Below are positions 1-5,833 of a DNA stretch of 6,766 nt, in pieces (position 1 is the stretch's first letter; every line of letters begins with the position of its first letter). The translations under genes were made by a program, and so were the position numbers. The DNA is from Candidatus Zhuqueibacterota bacterium 4484_219 (GTDB lineage: Bacteria; Zhuqueibacterota; JdFR-76; 4484-219): assembly GCA_002085035.1 (NCBI GenBank), contig MZGM01000069.1, forward strand, positions 1-6,766, written 5' to 3'. The notes beneath the pieces were generated by a model. The model did not search any database. It saw nothing but the letters and a program-made list of their open reading frames with translations, and was not told where the DNA came from.

Positions 1-78
1 GATAATATCAACCTTATCCCAACTGGAAAAGCCCTGAGCACACTGCCAACCCTTCTTGGAATGAAGAAGGATCACTAA
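1..78 (+). CDS. 3' end of an unidentified plus-strand gene (partial)
   Basis: Frame 1 is open from the first base to a TAA at 76-78, giving about 25 codons that end in ...TLLGMKKDH. The gene begins outside the window. Its codons (GGA AAA GCC CTG AGC ACA CTG CCA ACC) look like real coding sequence, with a composition resembling the next plus-strand gene. I do not recognise the family from this tail. Its neighbours suggest another glycan-locus gene, but that is inference only. No clear hairpin plus T-run terminator follows the stop. Confidence 0.55.
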   Translation, partial: DNINLIPTGKALSTLPTLLGMKKDH

Positions 79-408
79 AAAATTGACTCCAATTCCAGTT
101 TGCGAGGGACTGACAATCTTACAAGAGCTCAAAAAACCATACTATAAACAATAGCAAAACGATCTGTGAAAAAAATCTATGATCCTCCTGAGTTGACTTC
201 AGAATTTAATTTTACTCTGACCCTGTTTTTTCCGTTTTTTCGCTCGGTTTTTCGCCATATGGGATAAAAGTCAGCAAAAACACAGTAGCGGATTAAGCCA
301 CGGCTGGAAGAACCAAAAAGTACATGAAAAACAGGCCATTTTATGGCTAGAAAATAATTATATCCGGCTAAAACTGGATACTTTTCAACAGCTTTTAATT
401 ATAAATCT
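79..408. other. 330-base non-coding stretch upstream of the plus-strand GT4 gene
   Basis: No convincing gene was found on either strand. The stretch contains a weak dyad TCAGA/TCTGA (199-219) followed by T-tracts; three T-runs, each preceded by G and followed by C (225-255); a perfect palindrome CCATATGG (255-262); and an imperfect dyad TATCC...GGATA (361-380) 28 bases before the next start codon. TTGACT hexamers occur at 83-88 and 193-198, but neither has a good -10 hexamer at 16-18 bases, so I do not call a promoter. The promoter of the 409-1644 gene probably lies here because the start has no other obvious source of transcription except read-through. Confidence 0.6.
361..380. repeat. Imperfect 20-bp dyad in the leader of the GT4 gene
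   Basis: Perfect 5-base arms TATCC (361-365) and GGATA (376-380) flank a 10-base centre that adds a G-T and a G-C pair. The dyad ends 28 bases before the ATG at 409. It could be an operator or a small 5' leader hairpin, or chance: arms this short are expected now and then in a sequence of this length. Confidence 0.25.
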
Positions 409-1644
409 ATGGCAAACAAACCGAAACTTCTAGTTCTAACTTCAACATTCCCCCGTTGGCAGAATGATACCGACCCACCTTTTGTCTACGAGCTATCCCG
501 CCGGCTGACAGAAAATTTTTCCGTAACTGTTTTGGCTCCGCATTACCCCGGCGCCCGCCGACATGAAAACCTGGAAGGCATGGAAGTTTACCGCTACCGC
601 TATTTCTCTGAGAAATTTGAGAAGCTGGCGGGCTCGTCCGGCATCCTGCCGACATTAAGAAAGCATAAGCTTTACCTACTGGTCATCCCCTTTTTCTTAC
701 TGGCCCAATTAATATCCCTGGTACGTCTTTGTTTCCGCTCACAACCTGACATCATTCACGCCCATTGGCTCATCCCCCAGGGTTTCATGGCTGGTCTAAG
801 CAAACTTTTCACCGGCATCCCATTTATAGTTACGGCCCACGGTGCTGACGTCTTCGGGCTCAACGGTTGGCTACCGAAACGATTTAAGACTTTCAGCCTC
901 GCCAAAGCCGCCCGCATTACCGTTGTCAGCCGCGCTCTGTATCAAACCCTGACAACTGACCAATTACATGATAAACTGAGCATAATTCCCATGGGAGTCG
1001 ACAGTAAACGATTTTCCCCCGCCAGACAACCAAAGGACACGAACCGTGGCCGGGAAAACCGCCCCAAGCTTCTTTTTGTTGGTCGGTTTTCGGAAAAAAA
1101 AGGGGTCAGCTACCTGCTTCAGGCAATGCCGCATATTCTCAAAGAATTTCCACTTGCCAAGCTGTGTTTAGTGGGAGGTGGAGAACTCGGTAAAAACCTG
1201 AAAAAACAGGCAGAAGAATTGCAAATTGAAGATAATGTTGAATTTTGCGGAGCCATCCCCAACTCTGAGCTACCAGATTATTATGTTGCGGCCGATATAT
1301 TTATCGGCCCATCAATTCATGCTACCGGCGGCGACACCGAAGGTTTCGGCCTCACCTTCGTGGAAGCCTCACTCTCCGGCTGCCTGGTAATCGGTACCGA
1401 TGTTGGTGGTATCGGAGATATTATTAAAAATGGAGAGACGGGATTTTTAATCCCGGAGAAAGATAGCCCGGCAATTGCCGAAAAAGTAATTTACGCCCTA
1501 CGCCACCGGGAAGAAATGCAAACAATCCGCAAAAATGCCACGAGATATTGCCAGGAAAACTTCGACTGGCGGGTCATCAGCCATAAATACTCGGACTTAT
1601 TAAATGAAGTTACCACAGGTACCCATACTGAAAAAGAACTCTGA
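409..1644 (+). CDS. GT4-family glycosyltransferase (GT-B fold)
   Basis: A 411-residue retaining glycosyltransferase that probably transfers a nucleotide-activated sugar to a growing lipid-linked glycan on the inner membrane face. The N-terminal acceptor lobe (about 5-200) starts with LLVLTSTFPRW, includes the DIIHAHW stretch (114-120) and the AHGAD motif (143-147), and ends near MGVDSKRF (195-202). The C-terminal donor lobe starts at LLFVGRFSEKKG (221-232) and carries the family EX7E motif (E311 and E319). A hydrophobic stretch at about 88-107 is probably a membrane-contacting helix. Length is normal for the family. ATG 409 is the only usable start, because an in-frame TAA lies at 355-357 with no start codon between; no Shine-Dalgarno is visible before it. 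By eye it is richer in GC than the minus-strand genes. The donor and acceptor sugars cannot be predicted. Confidence 0.92.
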   Translation: MANKPKLLVLTSTFPRWQNDTDPPFVYELSRRLTENFSVTVLAPHYPGARRHENLEGMEVYRYRYFSEKFEKLAGSSGILPTLRKHKLYLLVIPFFLLAQLISLVRLCFRSQPDIIHAHWLIPQGFMAGLSKLFTGIPFIVTAHGADVFGLNGWLPKRFKTFSLAKAARITVVSRALYQTLTTDQLHDKLSIIPMGVDSKRFSPARQPKDTNRGRENRPKLLFVGRFSEKKGVSYLLQAMPHILKEFPLAKLCLVGGGELGKNLKKQAEELQIEDNVEFCGAIPNSELPDYYVAADIFIGPSIHATGGDTEGFGLTFVEASLSGCLVIGTDVGGIGDIIKNGETGFLIPEKDSPAIAEKVIYALRHREEMQTIRKNATRYCQENFDWRVISHKYSDLLNEVTTGTHTEKEL

Positions 1645-1647
1645 TTA

Positions 1648-2631
1648 TCAGCTTAAAACTTGTTCAAACATATTTCGATAGTTATCAACCATCCTTTTGA
1701 GAGTAAACTCTTTTTCTACTCGCCCCCGGTTGAACTGCCCCATCTCATGACGTAAATTAGGAGATGCCACCAATTCATTAATTCTGACTGCAAATTCATT
1801 AACATTTCCCATATCGCATAAGTAACCACCTTTACCATCAATAATCAACTCAGGTAACGACGAACAATCAGTTGCTACCACAGGCAAACCACACGCCATG
1901 GCCTCGATAACAGCTAAAGGCAATCCTTCTCTAACAGTCGGAAAGAGCAAAATATCCGCACCTCGATAAACTTGGGGCATTTGGACAAATGGAACAGTAC
2001 CAATATTTTTCAGATTGGGCAAATCAGGAAGAGAATTTTTCGTGCGCAAGCCTTTTGTGTAAACAATCTCAATTTCCGGGGCAAGTTGTTTGGCAATCAA
2101 AGGTAGAATATCTGCCCCTTTACGACGGGTAAGGTTACCGCTAAACAATACTCTAATCTTTTTTGCCGATGGTTTTTTTGCTGGACAGAACAAATTTTCA
2201 TCCACCCCGTTATAAATTACCTTGATTTCACCGCCATACCCAAGTTCCTTCCGCACGAGATCGGCAGTAAATCGACTCACACTGGTCACAACTGAAGCGA
2301 GTGCCAATGATTTTTTGGTAAAATAACGAAGATCTGTTTTGTAATGAATCCTCTGGGCAAAAGAACTGTACACCATCATGAATTGATCAAGAACCAGATT
2401 GTGACAAGTAATGACCAAGGGAGTATTTTTTAGCTTGGCAAAACAGCCATAATCCGGGGTTGTATGAATAATATCAGCTTTATTATCACCGAATACGAAA
2501 GGCAAAAGGGGCGGCAATAATGTCCAATAAGGACTATAACCGTAAAGCCTATATCCAGGTATTTTAAGTGCCAGTATTTGATGGACAATATAGGCGCCGT
2601 TACCTGTGGCCATTGGACTGAAAATTCTCAT
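1648..2631 (-). CDS. GT4-family glycosyltransferase, short form
   Basis: A 327-residue GT-B glycosyltransferase, last gene of the minus-strand cluster, probably adding one sugar to the repeat unit or glycerol-phosphate glycan. The N-terminal lobe has DIIHTTPDYG (53-62) and ITCHN (74-78), where GT4 enzymes place acceptor-side residues. The donor lobe starts at IRVLFSGNLTRRKG (159-172), after YNGVDENLF (140-148). The EX7E motif is E235 and E243 within REGLPLAVIEAMACG. The protein is shorter than the usual 350-400 residues; the shortening is in the N-terminal lobe, with all donor-site motifs present, so I read it as intact. ATG 2631 is preceded by an in-frame TAA within seven codons and has no strong Shine-Dalgarno. 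It starts 35 bases after the stop of the glycerophosphotransferase gene, so it is probably in the same transcript. Its stop lies 3 bases from that of the converging plus-strand gene. Confidence 0.9.
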   Translation of the reverse strand: MRIFSPMATGNGAYIVHQILALKIPGYRLYGYSPYWTLLPPLLPFVFGDNKADIIHTTPDYGCFAKLKNTPLVITCHNLVLDQFMMVYSSFAQRIHYKTDLRYFTKKSLALASVVTSVSRFTADLVRKELGYGGEIKVIYNGVDENLFCPAKKPSAKKIRVLFSGNLTRRKGADILPLIAKQLAPEIEIVYTKGLRTKNSLPDLPNLKNIGTVPFVQMPQVYRGADILLFPTVREGLPLAVIEAMACGLPVVATDCSSLPELIIDGKGGYLCDMGNVNEFAVRINELVASPNLRHEMGQFNRGRVEKEFTLKRMVDNYRNMFEQVLS

Positions 2632-2666
2632 AGTTATGTTGCACCATTATGTTTATTATTAATGTG

Positions 2667-3923
2667 CTACGACAAACTGCTCTCTCTTAAGAAATCATAC
2701 AATCTCTGCCCCGCGTTATCGTCAAAATGATCAAAGACTTTGTCGCGAACCTCTCCACGGCGAGTCGCCCAATACACAGTATCAGACATTAACATGGCCT
2801 CCTGTAATTCCACTTGGTTTTCACATATCTTCCCGGGTGCCATCTCAATGTAGTCAAAAAATAATTTTCGATCATCCTCTACATATTTATCAAAGTCATA
2901 TGGGAAAAATATAATTGGCCGATCCAATAACAGATAGTCAAAGTAGATTGAAGAATAATCGGTAATGAGACAGTCAACCAGAGAAAGGGCAGGGTAAATA
3001 TCACATTCAGGAACATAATGGACAATATGTGTTAAATTTTCTGCGTGAACTTGACCCGCCATAAAAGGATGGAGCTTCATAACCAACAATATTTTATGCG
3101 CAGAAACAAAATTGTTTAGACCATGTAGTGACAAAATATTATCAGAAAATGGGGAACTAAGATTTGAGCGGAAAGTGGGGGCGTACAGGATTATTCTCAA
3201 ATGATCGTCACGAGCCTTATCAATCAATTGCAATGCCTTTGGATCACAATTAATCCAAAGTAGAGAATTACGATGACGATCTCTCTGGGCCTTTAGAATT
3301 GCATCATTTCTAGGATAACCATATTCCACAAAATTTCTTGCTTTGAACGCATTTAAAAACACTTTTTGGGTAAAAAATTCCGAGGTAGATAGAAAAATGT
3401 AATTATCAGGATAACGACCAGTAATTTTTTTTTGGAATTGCAGAACTAAACGGAAAATCAAAGAACGCCCTCGGAGACGACGTCGATACAAAGGCAGTCC
3501 AATCTCTTTGAGTGGGGCACCATGCCAAAGCTGGACAGTCTTACTTCTTACAGTTAATTGGAATTTACCACCACTGATCCAATCAGCACTATCCATAATG
3601 ACAAATTCAGCTGTAAGCAACCAATAAAGAGCACTTAGCCCAGGATACATTAGACATGGAAGCGAATAGTGGCGTAATTGTGAAAACGTTTTTCTATTTG
3701 AGGTAAGAAACACGGCTGAAAAAACAGAAGTGCTGTTTTCATAAAGGAAGAGAAAAAAATGCTTAGCGTTGTCACTAAAGGTCCCACCCTCACGACCAAT
3801 AACTACAACTCGCCCTTTCTTTTTTGGCACAAAGTAAGAAAGAGGACGAAAAAAGAGTGTGGCAAAGATTGCAGATAAAAAAAGGGTGAAAAATTGGTAT
3901 AGTTCTCTCAACTGAACTGACAT
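2667..3923 (-). CDS. CDP-glycerol glycerophosphotransferase family protein (TagB/TagF-like)
   Basis: A 418-residue enzyme of the Glyphos_transf family, which transfers glycerol phosphate from CDP-glycerol to a lipid-linked acceptor. Family landmarks in order: FSDNAKHFFLFLYE (49-62), QLWHGAPLKEIG (131-142, with H134 where TagF has a catalytic histidine), YGYPRND (201-207), ILYAPTFR (245-252), KLHP (283-286, second key histidine H285), and ITDYSSIYFDYLLLDRPIIF (320-339), a near-textbook nucleotide-binding block. Residues 8-32 are strongly hydrophobic and could be a membrane anchor or embedded helix. At 418 residues it is close to single-domain TagB and lacks the extra N-terminal half of long TagF enzymes. 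Whether it adds one glycerol phosphate or polymerises cannot be told from sequence. It begins 17 bases after the cytidylyltransferase stop, with AGGAG 11 bases before the ATG. The adjacent CDP-glycerol synthase strongly supports the donor assignment. Confidence 0.93.
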   Translation of the reverse strand: MSVQLRELYQFFTLFLSAIFATLFFRPLSYFVPKKKGRVVVIGREGGTFSDNAKHFFLFLYENSTSVFSAVFLTSNRKTFSQLRHYSLPCLMYPGLSALYWLLTAEFVIMDSADWISGGKFQLTVRSKTVQLWHGAPLKEIGLPLYRRRLRGRSLIFRLVLQFQKKITGRYPDNYIFLSTSEFFTQKVFLNAFKARNFVEYGYPRNDAILKAQRDRHRNSLLWINCDPKALQLIDKARDDHLRIILYAPTFRSNLSSPFSDNILSLHGLNNFVSAHKILLVMKLHPFMAGQVHAENLTHIVHYVPECDIYPALSLVDCLITDYSSIYFDYLLLDRPIIFFPYDFDKYVEDDRKLFFDYIEMAPGKICENQVELQEAMLMSDTVYWATRRGEVRDKVFDHFDDNAGQRLYDFLRESSLS

Positions 3924-3934
3924 AACAAATGCAA

Positions 3935-3939
3935 CTCCT
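3935..3939 (-). promoter_or_regulatory. Ribosome binding site of the glycerophosphotransferase gene
   Basis: AGGAG on the minus strand ends 11 bases before ATG 3923 and lies just outside the TAA stop of the upstream cytidylyltransferase (3941-3943). The spacing is slightly long, but no other in-frame start codon lies between the two, so it supports ATG 3923 and suggests co-translation of the two genes. Confidence 0.55.
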
Positions 3940-3940
3940 G

Positions 3941-4333
3941 TTAACGTCGGATTTTTTCTATCACCTCAGTAGTTGAAATAGAAGGCGTTCTGGGTAAATA
4001 AATTACTTTACAAATTTTCTGAAAATGATCAAATTTCCCTCGCCAATCATCTCCCATAACTAAAATATCTGCTTTATACTGTTTTAAATAGCTCGCTTTT
4101 TGCTCAAGCGATTCTTCAAGAAAAACTCCATCGACATAACGGATACTGGCAACTATTTCCATCCGTTCTTCTTGACTATAGACAGGCTTACAACCTTTTT
4201 TAGAAAAATTTAACGCATCTGTTGAAATACCAACAAAAAGATAATCCCCCAGTTTTTTTGCTCTTTGTAAAATACGTAAATGACCCAAATGAAAAACATC
4301 AAAAGTGCCAAAAGTAATAATATTAATCGCCAT
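3941..4333 (-). CDS. tagD: Glycerol-3-phosphate cytidylyltransferase (TagD-like)
   Basis: Makes CDP-glycerol from CTP and sn-glycerol-3-phosphate in the cytoplasm, the donor for the next gene. From the chosen ATG (4331-4333) the protein has 130 residues, matching the length of TagD (about 129). It shows the nucleotidyltransferase HXGH motif in GTFDVFHLGH (9-18), IRYVDGV (64-70), MGDDWRGKFD (93-102) and RTPSISTT (115-122), the last matching the RTxGISTT signature of TagD with Ser for Gly. The frame is open upstream to an ATG at 4381 (146 residues), but the extra 16 residues resemble nothing in the family, and AGAGGT stands 9 bases before ATG 4333. The start lies inside the end of the flippase gene (11-base overlap), implying translational coupling. 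Related ethanolamine- or heptose-specific nucleotidyltransferases are less likely given the motif match and the neighbouring CDP-glycerol enzyme. Confidence 0.92.
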   Translation of the reverse strand: MAINIITFGTFDVFHLGHLRILQRAKKLGDYLFVGISTDALNFSKKGCKPVYSQEERMEIVASIRYVDGVFLEESLEQKASYLKQYKADILVMGDDWRGKFDHFQKICKVIYLPRTPSISTTEVIEKIRR

Positions 4334-5633
4334 CAACCAATAACCTCTCATATTTAAAACTTGCACCACTCCCAAAATCAATAATCAACCAAAGAAAAAA
4401 TATCATCATAACTTCAACAACAATTGTTGACAGTACCGCCCCAGACCAACCAAAGTGTGGAATTAGATAAAAATTCAAACCAACGTTGCTCATAGCACCA
4501 GCAAGAAAGACTATTCCATTGTAGCGGGTCCTCCCACCAACAATCACTACCATGCTAAAAAAAGAGCGAATCATCAATATTAAAGGCAATATCGCCAACC
4601 ATTTAAGCATGGGGATGGAACTGATAAATCCTTGACCCAAAAGCAAAGGAATAAAATCGGCACCAAAAAACAACAACAACCCACCTAAACCGGAATAAAT
4701 TATTGGAATTGGCAATAATTTTTTCGCGTAATAGCTAGAGTTCACCATCCCTTTCGCACCTTCACGAAAAAAACGGGCACCAGACGCTCCAATCAAGGCA
4801 TTGATCGGCAACATGATAATATCGGTAAAACGATAAGCTGCTGAATATGCACCGGTAATCCTCAGATTGGTGAATCGGGCCAAAAAAACCTTGTCTATTT
4901 CACTGTTGACTCGGGAGGACGCGTCTGAAAGCGCGAAATAAAAACCTTCCCGCATAACTGAAAACGTTCCTTTAAAATTCAAACTCGGCAATCCAAATTT
5001 TCTAAAAAGCATTCCCATATCACAAATCATCGCCAAAGCAGTTGCCAGCAAATAGAAATATGACCAACTTTCAGCACTAACATGAGCAACGGCCACCAAC
5101 ATCAAACCAAAACCAATCAATCTTAATAAAATCAATCCAGAAGAAAATACTATCGGATATGTAAAACTCTCAATAGCTTGAAAAGGTTTTCCCGACAGGA
5201 GTATAATCGGCCAAAAAAAAAGCTCTGCTAAAGCAACATTAAAAACAATTTTACGGCTTATCTCTTTGGGCAATAACCAATCACCAACCAAAAACCCAAT
5301 CAATAGAAATAGCACAGCGCAAAAACTGGTTACAATCAGCGATTTGCCAAATTGATGTGCAAACCGAGACCTATCCATAGATACTTCCCGAAGCAACAAA
5401 GTAGGCATACCAAAACCAACCAGTGGCACCATAAAAGTTATTACCGCAAGCACAGCGATGAATTTACCATATTCCTGGATTCCCAAAAAACGGGCCAAAC
5501 AAATAAATAAAAGAAATTGTAAGCCCGCTCGAAGAGTCATGCCCCCAGTAACCAAAAAAGTATTTTTAGCTAAAGTGCCGGGGCGCCAGGGAAAAAAATT
5601 GGCAAGGTATGATTGAAATAAAATTTTCACCAC
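4323..5633 (-). CDS. Polysaccharide flippase (Wzx-like, MOP superfamily)
   Basis: A 436-residue multi-pass inner-membrane protein that probably moves undecaprenyl-linked glycan from the cytoplasmic to the outer face. After about 20 polar residues it opens with NTFLVTGGMTLRAGLQFLLFICLARFLGIQEYGKF (24-58), a typical first helix with the ARFLG.EYG motif of this family. DKVFLARFTNLRITGAYSAAYR (247-268) matches the conserved mid-protein DK..L..F.....G.Y..A.R block, and LNFYLIPHFGWSGAVLST (386-403) matches the C-terminal N..LIP..G..GAA..T block. About 12 hydrophobic segments can be drawn. The start is uncertain: two GTG codons lie in tandem (5633 and 5630), an in-frame TAA occurs four codons further upstream, and there is no clear Shine-Dalgarno for either. 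The end overlaps tagD by 11 bases. A run of nine T on the coding strand (5221-5213) lies in the ELFFW codons. Which lipid-linked glycan it carries is unknown; it may include glycerol phosphate. Confidence 0.93.
   Translation of the reverse strand: MVKILFQSYLANFFPWRPGTLAKNTFLVTGGMTLRAGLQFLLFICLARFLGIQEYGKFIAVLAVITFMVPLVGFGMPTLLLREVSMDRSRFAHQFGKSLIVTSFCAVLFLLIGFLVGDWLLPKEISRKIVFNVALAELFFWPIILLSGKPFQAIESFTYPIVFSSGLILLRLIGFGLMLVAVAHVSAESWSYFYLLATALAMICDMGMLFRKFGLPSLNFKGTFSVMREGFYFALSDASSRVNSEIDKVFLARFTNLRITGAYSAAYRFTDIIMLPINALIGASGARFFREGAKGMVNSSYYAKKLLPIPIIYSGLGGLLLFFGADFIPLLLGQGFISSIPMLKWLAILPLILMIRSFFSMVVIVGGRTRYNGIVFLAGAMSNVGLNFYLIPHFGWSGAVLSTIVVEVMMIFFLWLIIDFGSGASFKYERLLVDGD
4343..4348 (-). 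promoter_or_regulatory. Ribosome binding site deciding the tagD start
   Basis: AGAGGT on the minus strand, inside the 3' end of the flippase gene, stands 9 bases before ATG 4333. It favours the 130-residue protein over the 146-residue reading that starts at 4381. Confidence 0.55.
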
Positions 5634-5686
5634 AACGGTTGATAATTACACTGATTGACAGAAAAGATAAAAAATTGTGTTATCAA
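5627..5686 (-). CDS. Possible 19-residue leader peptide before the flippase
   Basis: A short frame starts at TTG (5684-5686) and would encode MITQFFIFSVNQCNYQPLW. The best Shine-Dalgarno in this gap, GGAGG within a GGGGAGGGG run (plus-strand 5691-5699), stands 6 bases before that TTG, while the flippase has none of its own. The TGA stop (5627-5629) overlaps the second flippase GTG (5628-5630) as GTGA, a classic coupling arrangement. Against it: the start is the weak TTG, the frame is only 20 codons long, and the peptide has no known relatives that I can name. It could be a coupling ORF, or chance. Confidence 0.25.
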   Translation of the reverse strand: MITQFFIFSVNQCNYQPLW

Positions 5687-5833
5687 AATTCCCCTCCCCA
5701 AGAAAATGAATATCAATCAAAGCATCTCAGCATTTCTGACAAGCACAACATAAGAACATAAATCTTTCGTAATACTTTCTGGCTTTGAATTGGGCCAGAA
5801 ACACCTCTGAATTATCATTTATCTCTTTAGGCA
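5634..5833 (-). other. 200-base gap between GT2 and flippase genes
   Basis: This is the longest gap in the minus-strand cluster; the other junctions are overlapping or 17-35 bases. It contains an 8-bp inverted repeat (5776-5801), a purine run GGGGAGGGG (minus strand, 5699-5691) and AT-rich sequence. A separate promoter for the flippase-tagD-glycerophosphotransferase-GT4 block could lie here. The best hexamer pair I can draw on the minus strand, TTGTCA with TGATTG 17 bases on, is weak, so I do not call it. Confidence 0.5.
5776..5801. repeat. 8-bp inverted repeat in the GT2-flippase gap
   Basis: TTTCTGGC (5776-5783) and GCCAGAAA (5794-5801) are exact reverse complements around a 10-base loop. 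The hairpin begins 32 bases after the GT2 stop in the direction of transcription. No T-run follows on either strand, so it is not a standard intrinsic terminator. It could be an mRNA processing or stability hairpin between cluster halves, or a protein-binding dyad. Confidence 0.5.

Noticed and set aside
83..88. TTGACT as a -35 element (also at 193-198).
   Set aside because: No acceptable -10 hexamer occurs 16-18 bases downstream of either copy.
279..347. A 22-codon Cys/Phe-rich frame on the minus strand.
   Set aside because: It has no ribosome binding site, no recognisable signal or motif, and a length expected by chance.
407..655. 82-codon frame on the minus strand.
   Set aside because: It lies wholly opposite the 5' part of the well-supported GT4 gene and its translation shows no domain; it is an antisense shadow.
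1090..1106. A8 followed by G4 in the plus-strand GT4 gene, resembling a -1 ribosomal frameshift slippery site.
   Set aside because: The codons encode the conserved Lys-Lys-Gly of the GT4 donor lobe, the zero frame continues normally through the EX7E motif, and the -1 frame ends after about 30 codons without any recognisable product.
4334..4381. A 16-residue N-terminal extension of tagD starting at ATG 4381.
   Set aside because: TagD proteins begin a few residues before the GTFD...HXGH motif, the extension has no family similarity, and a ribosome binding site precedes the later ATG at 4333.
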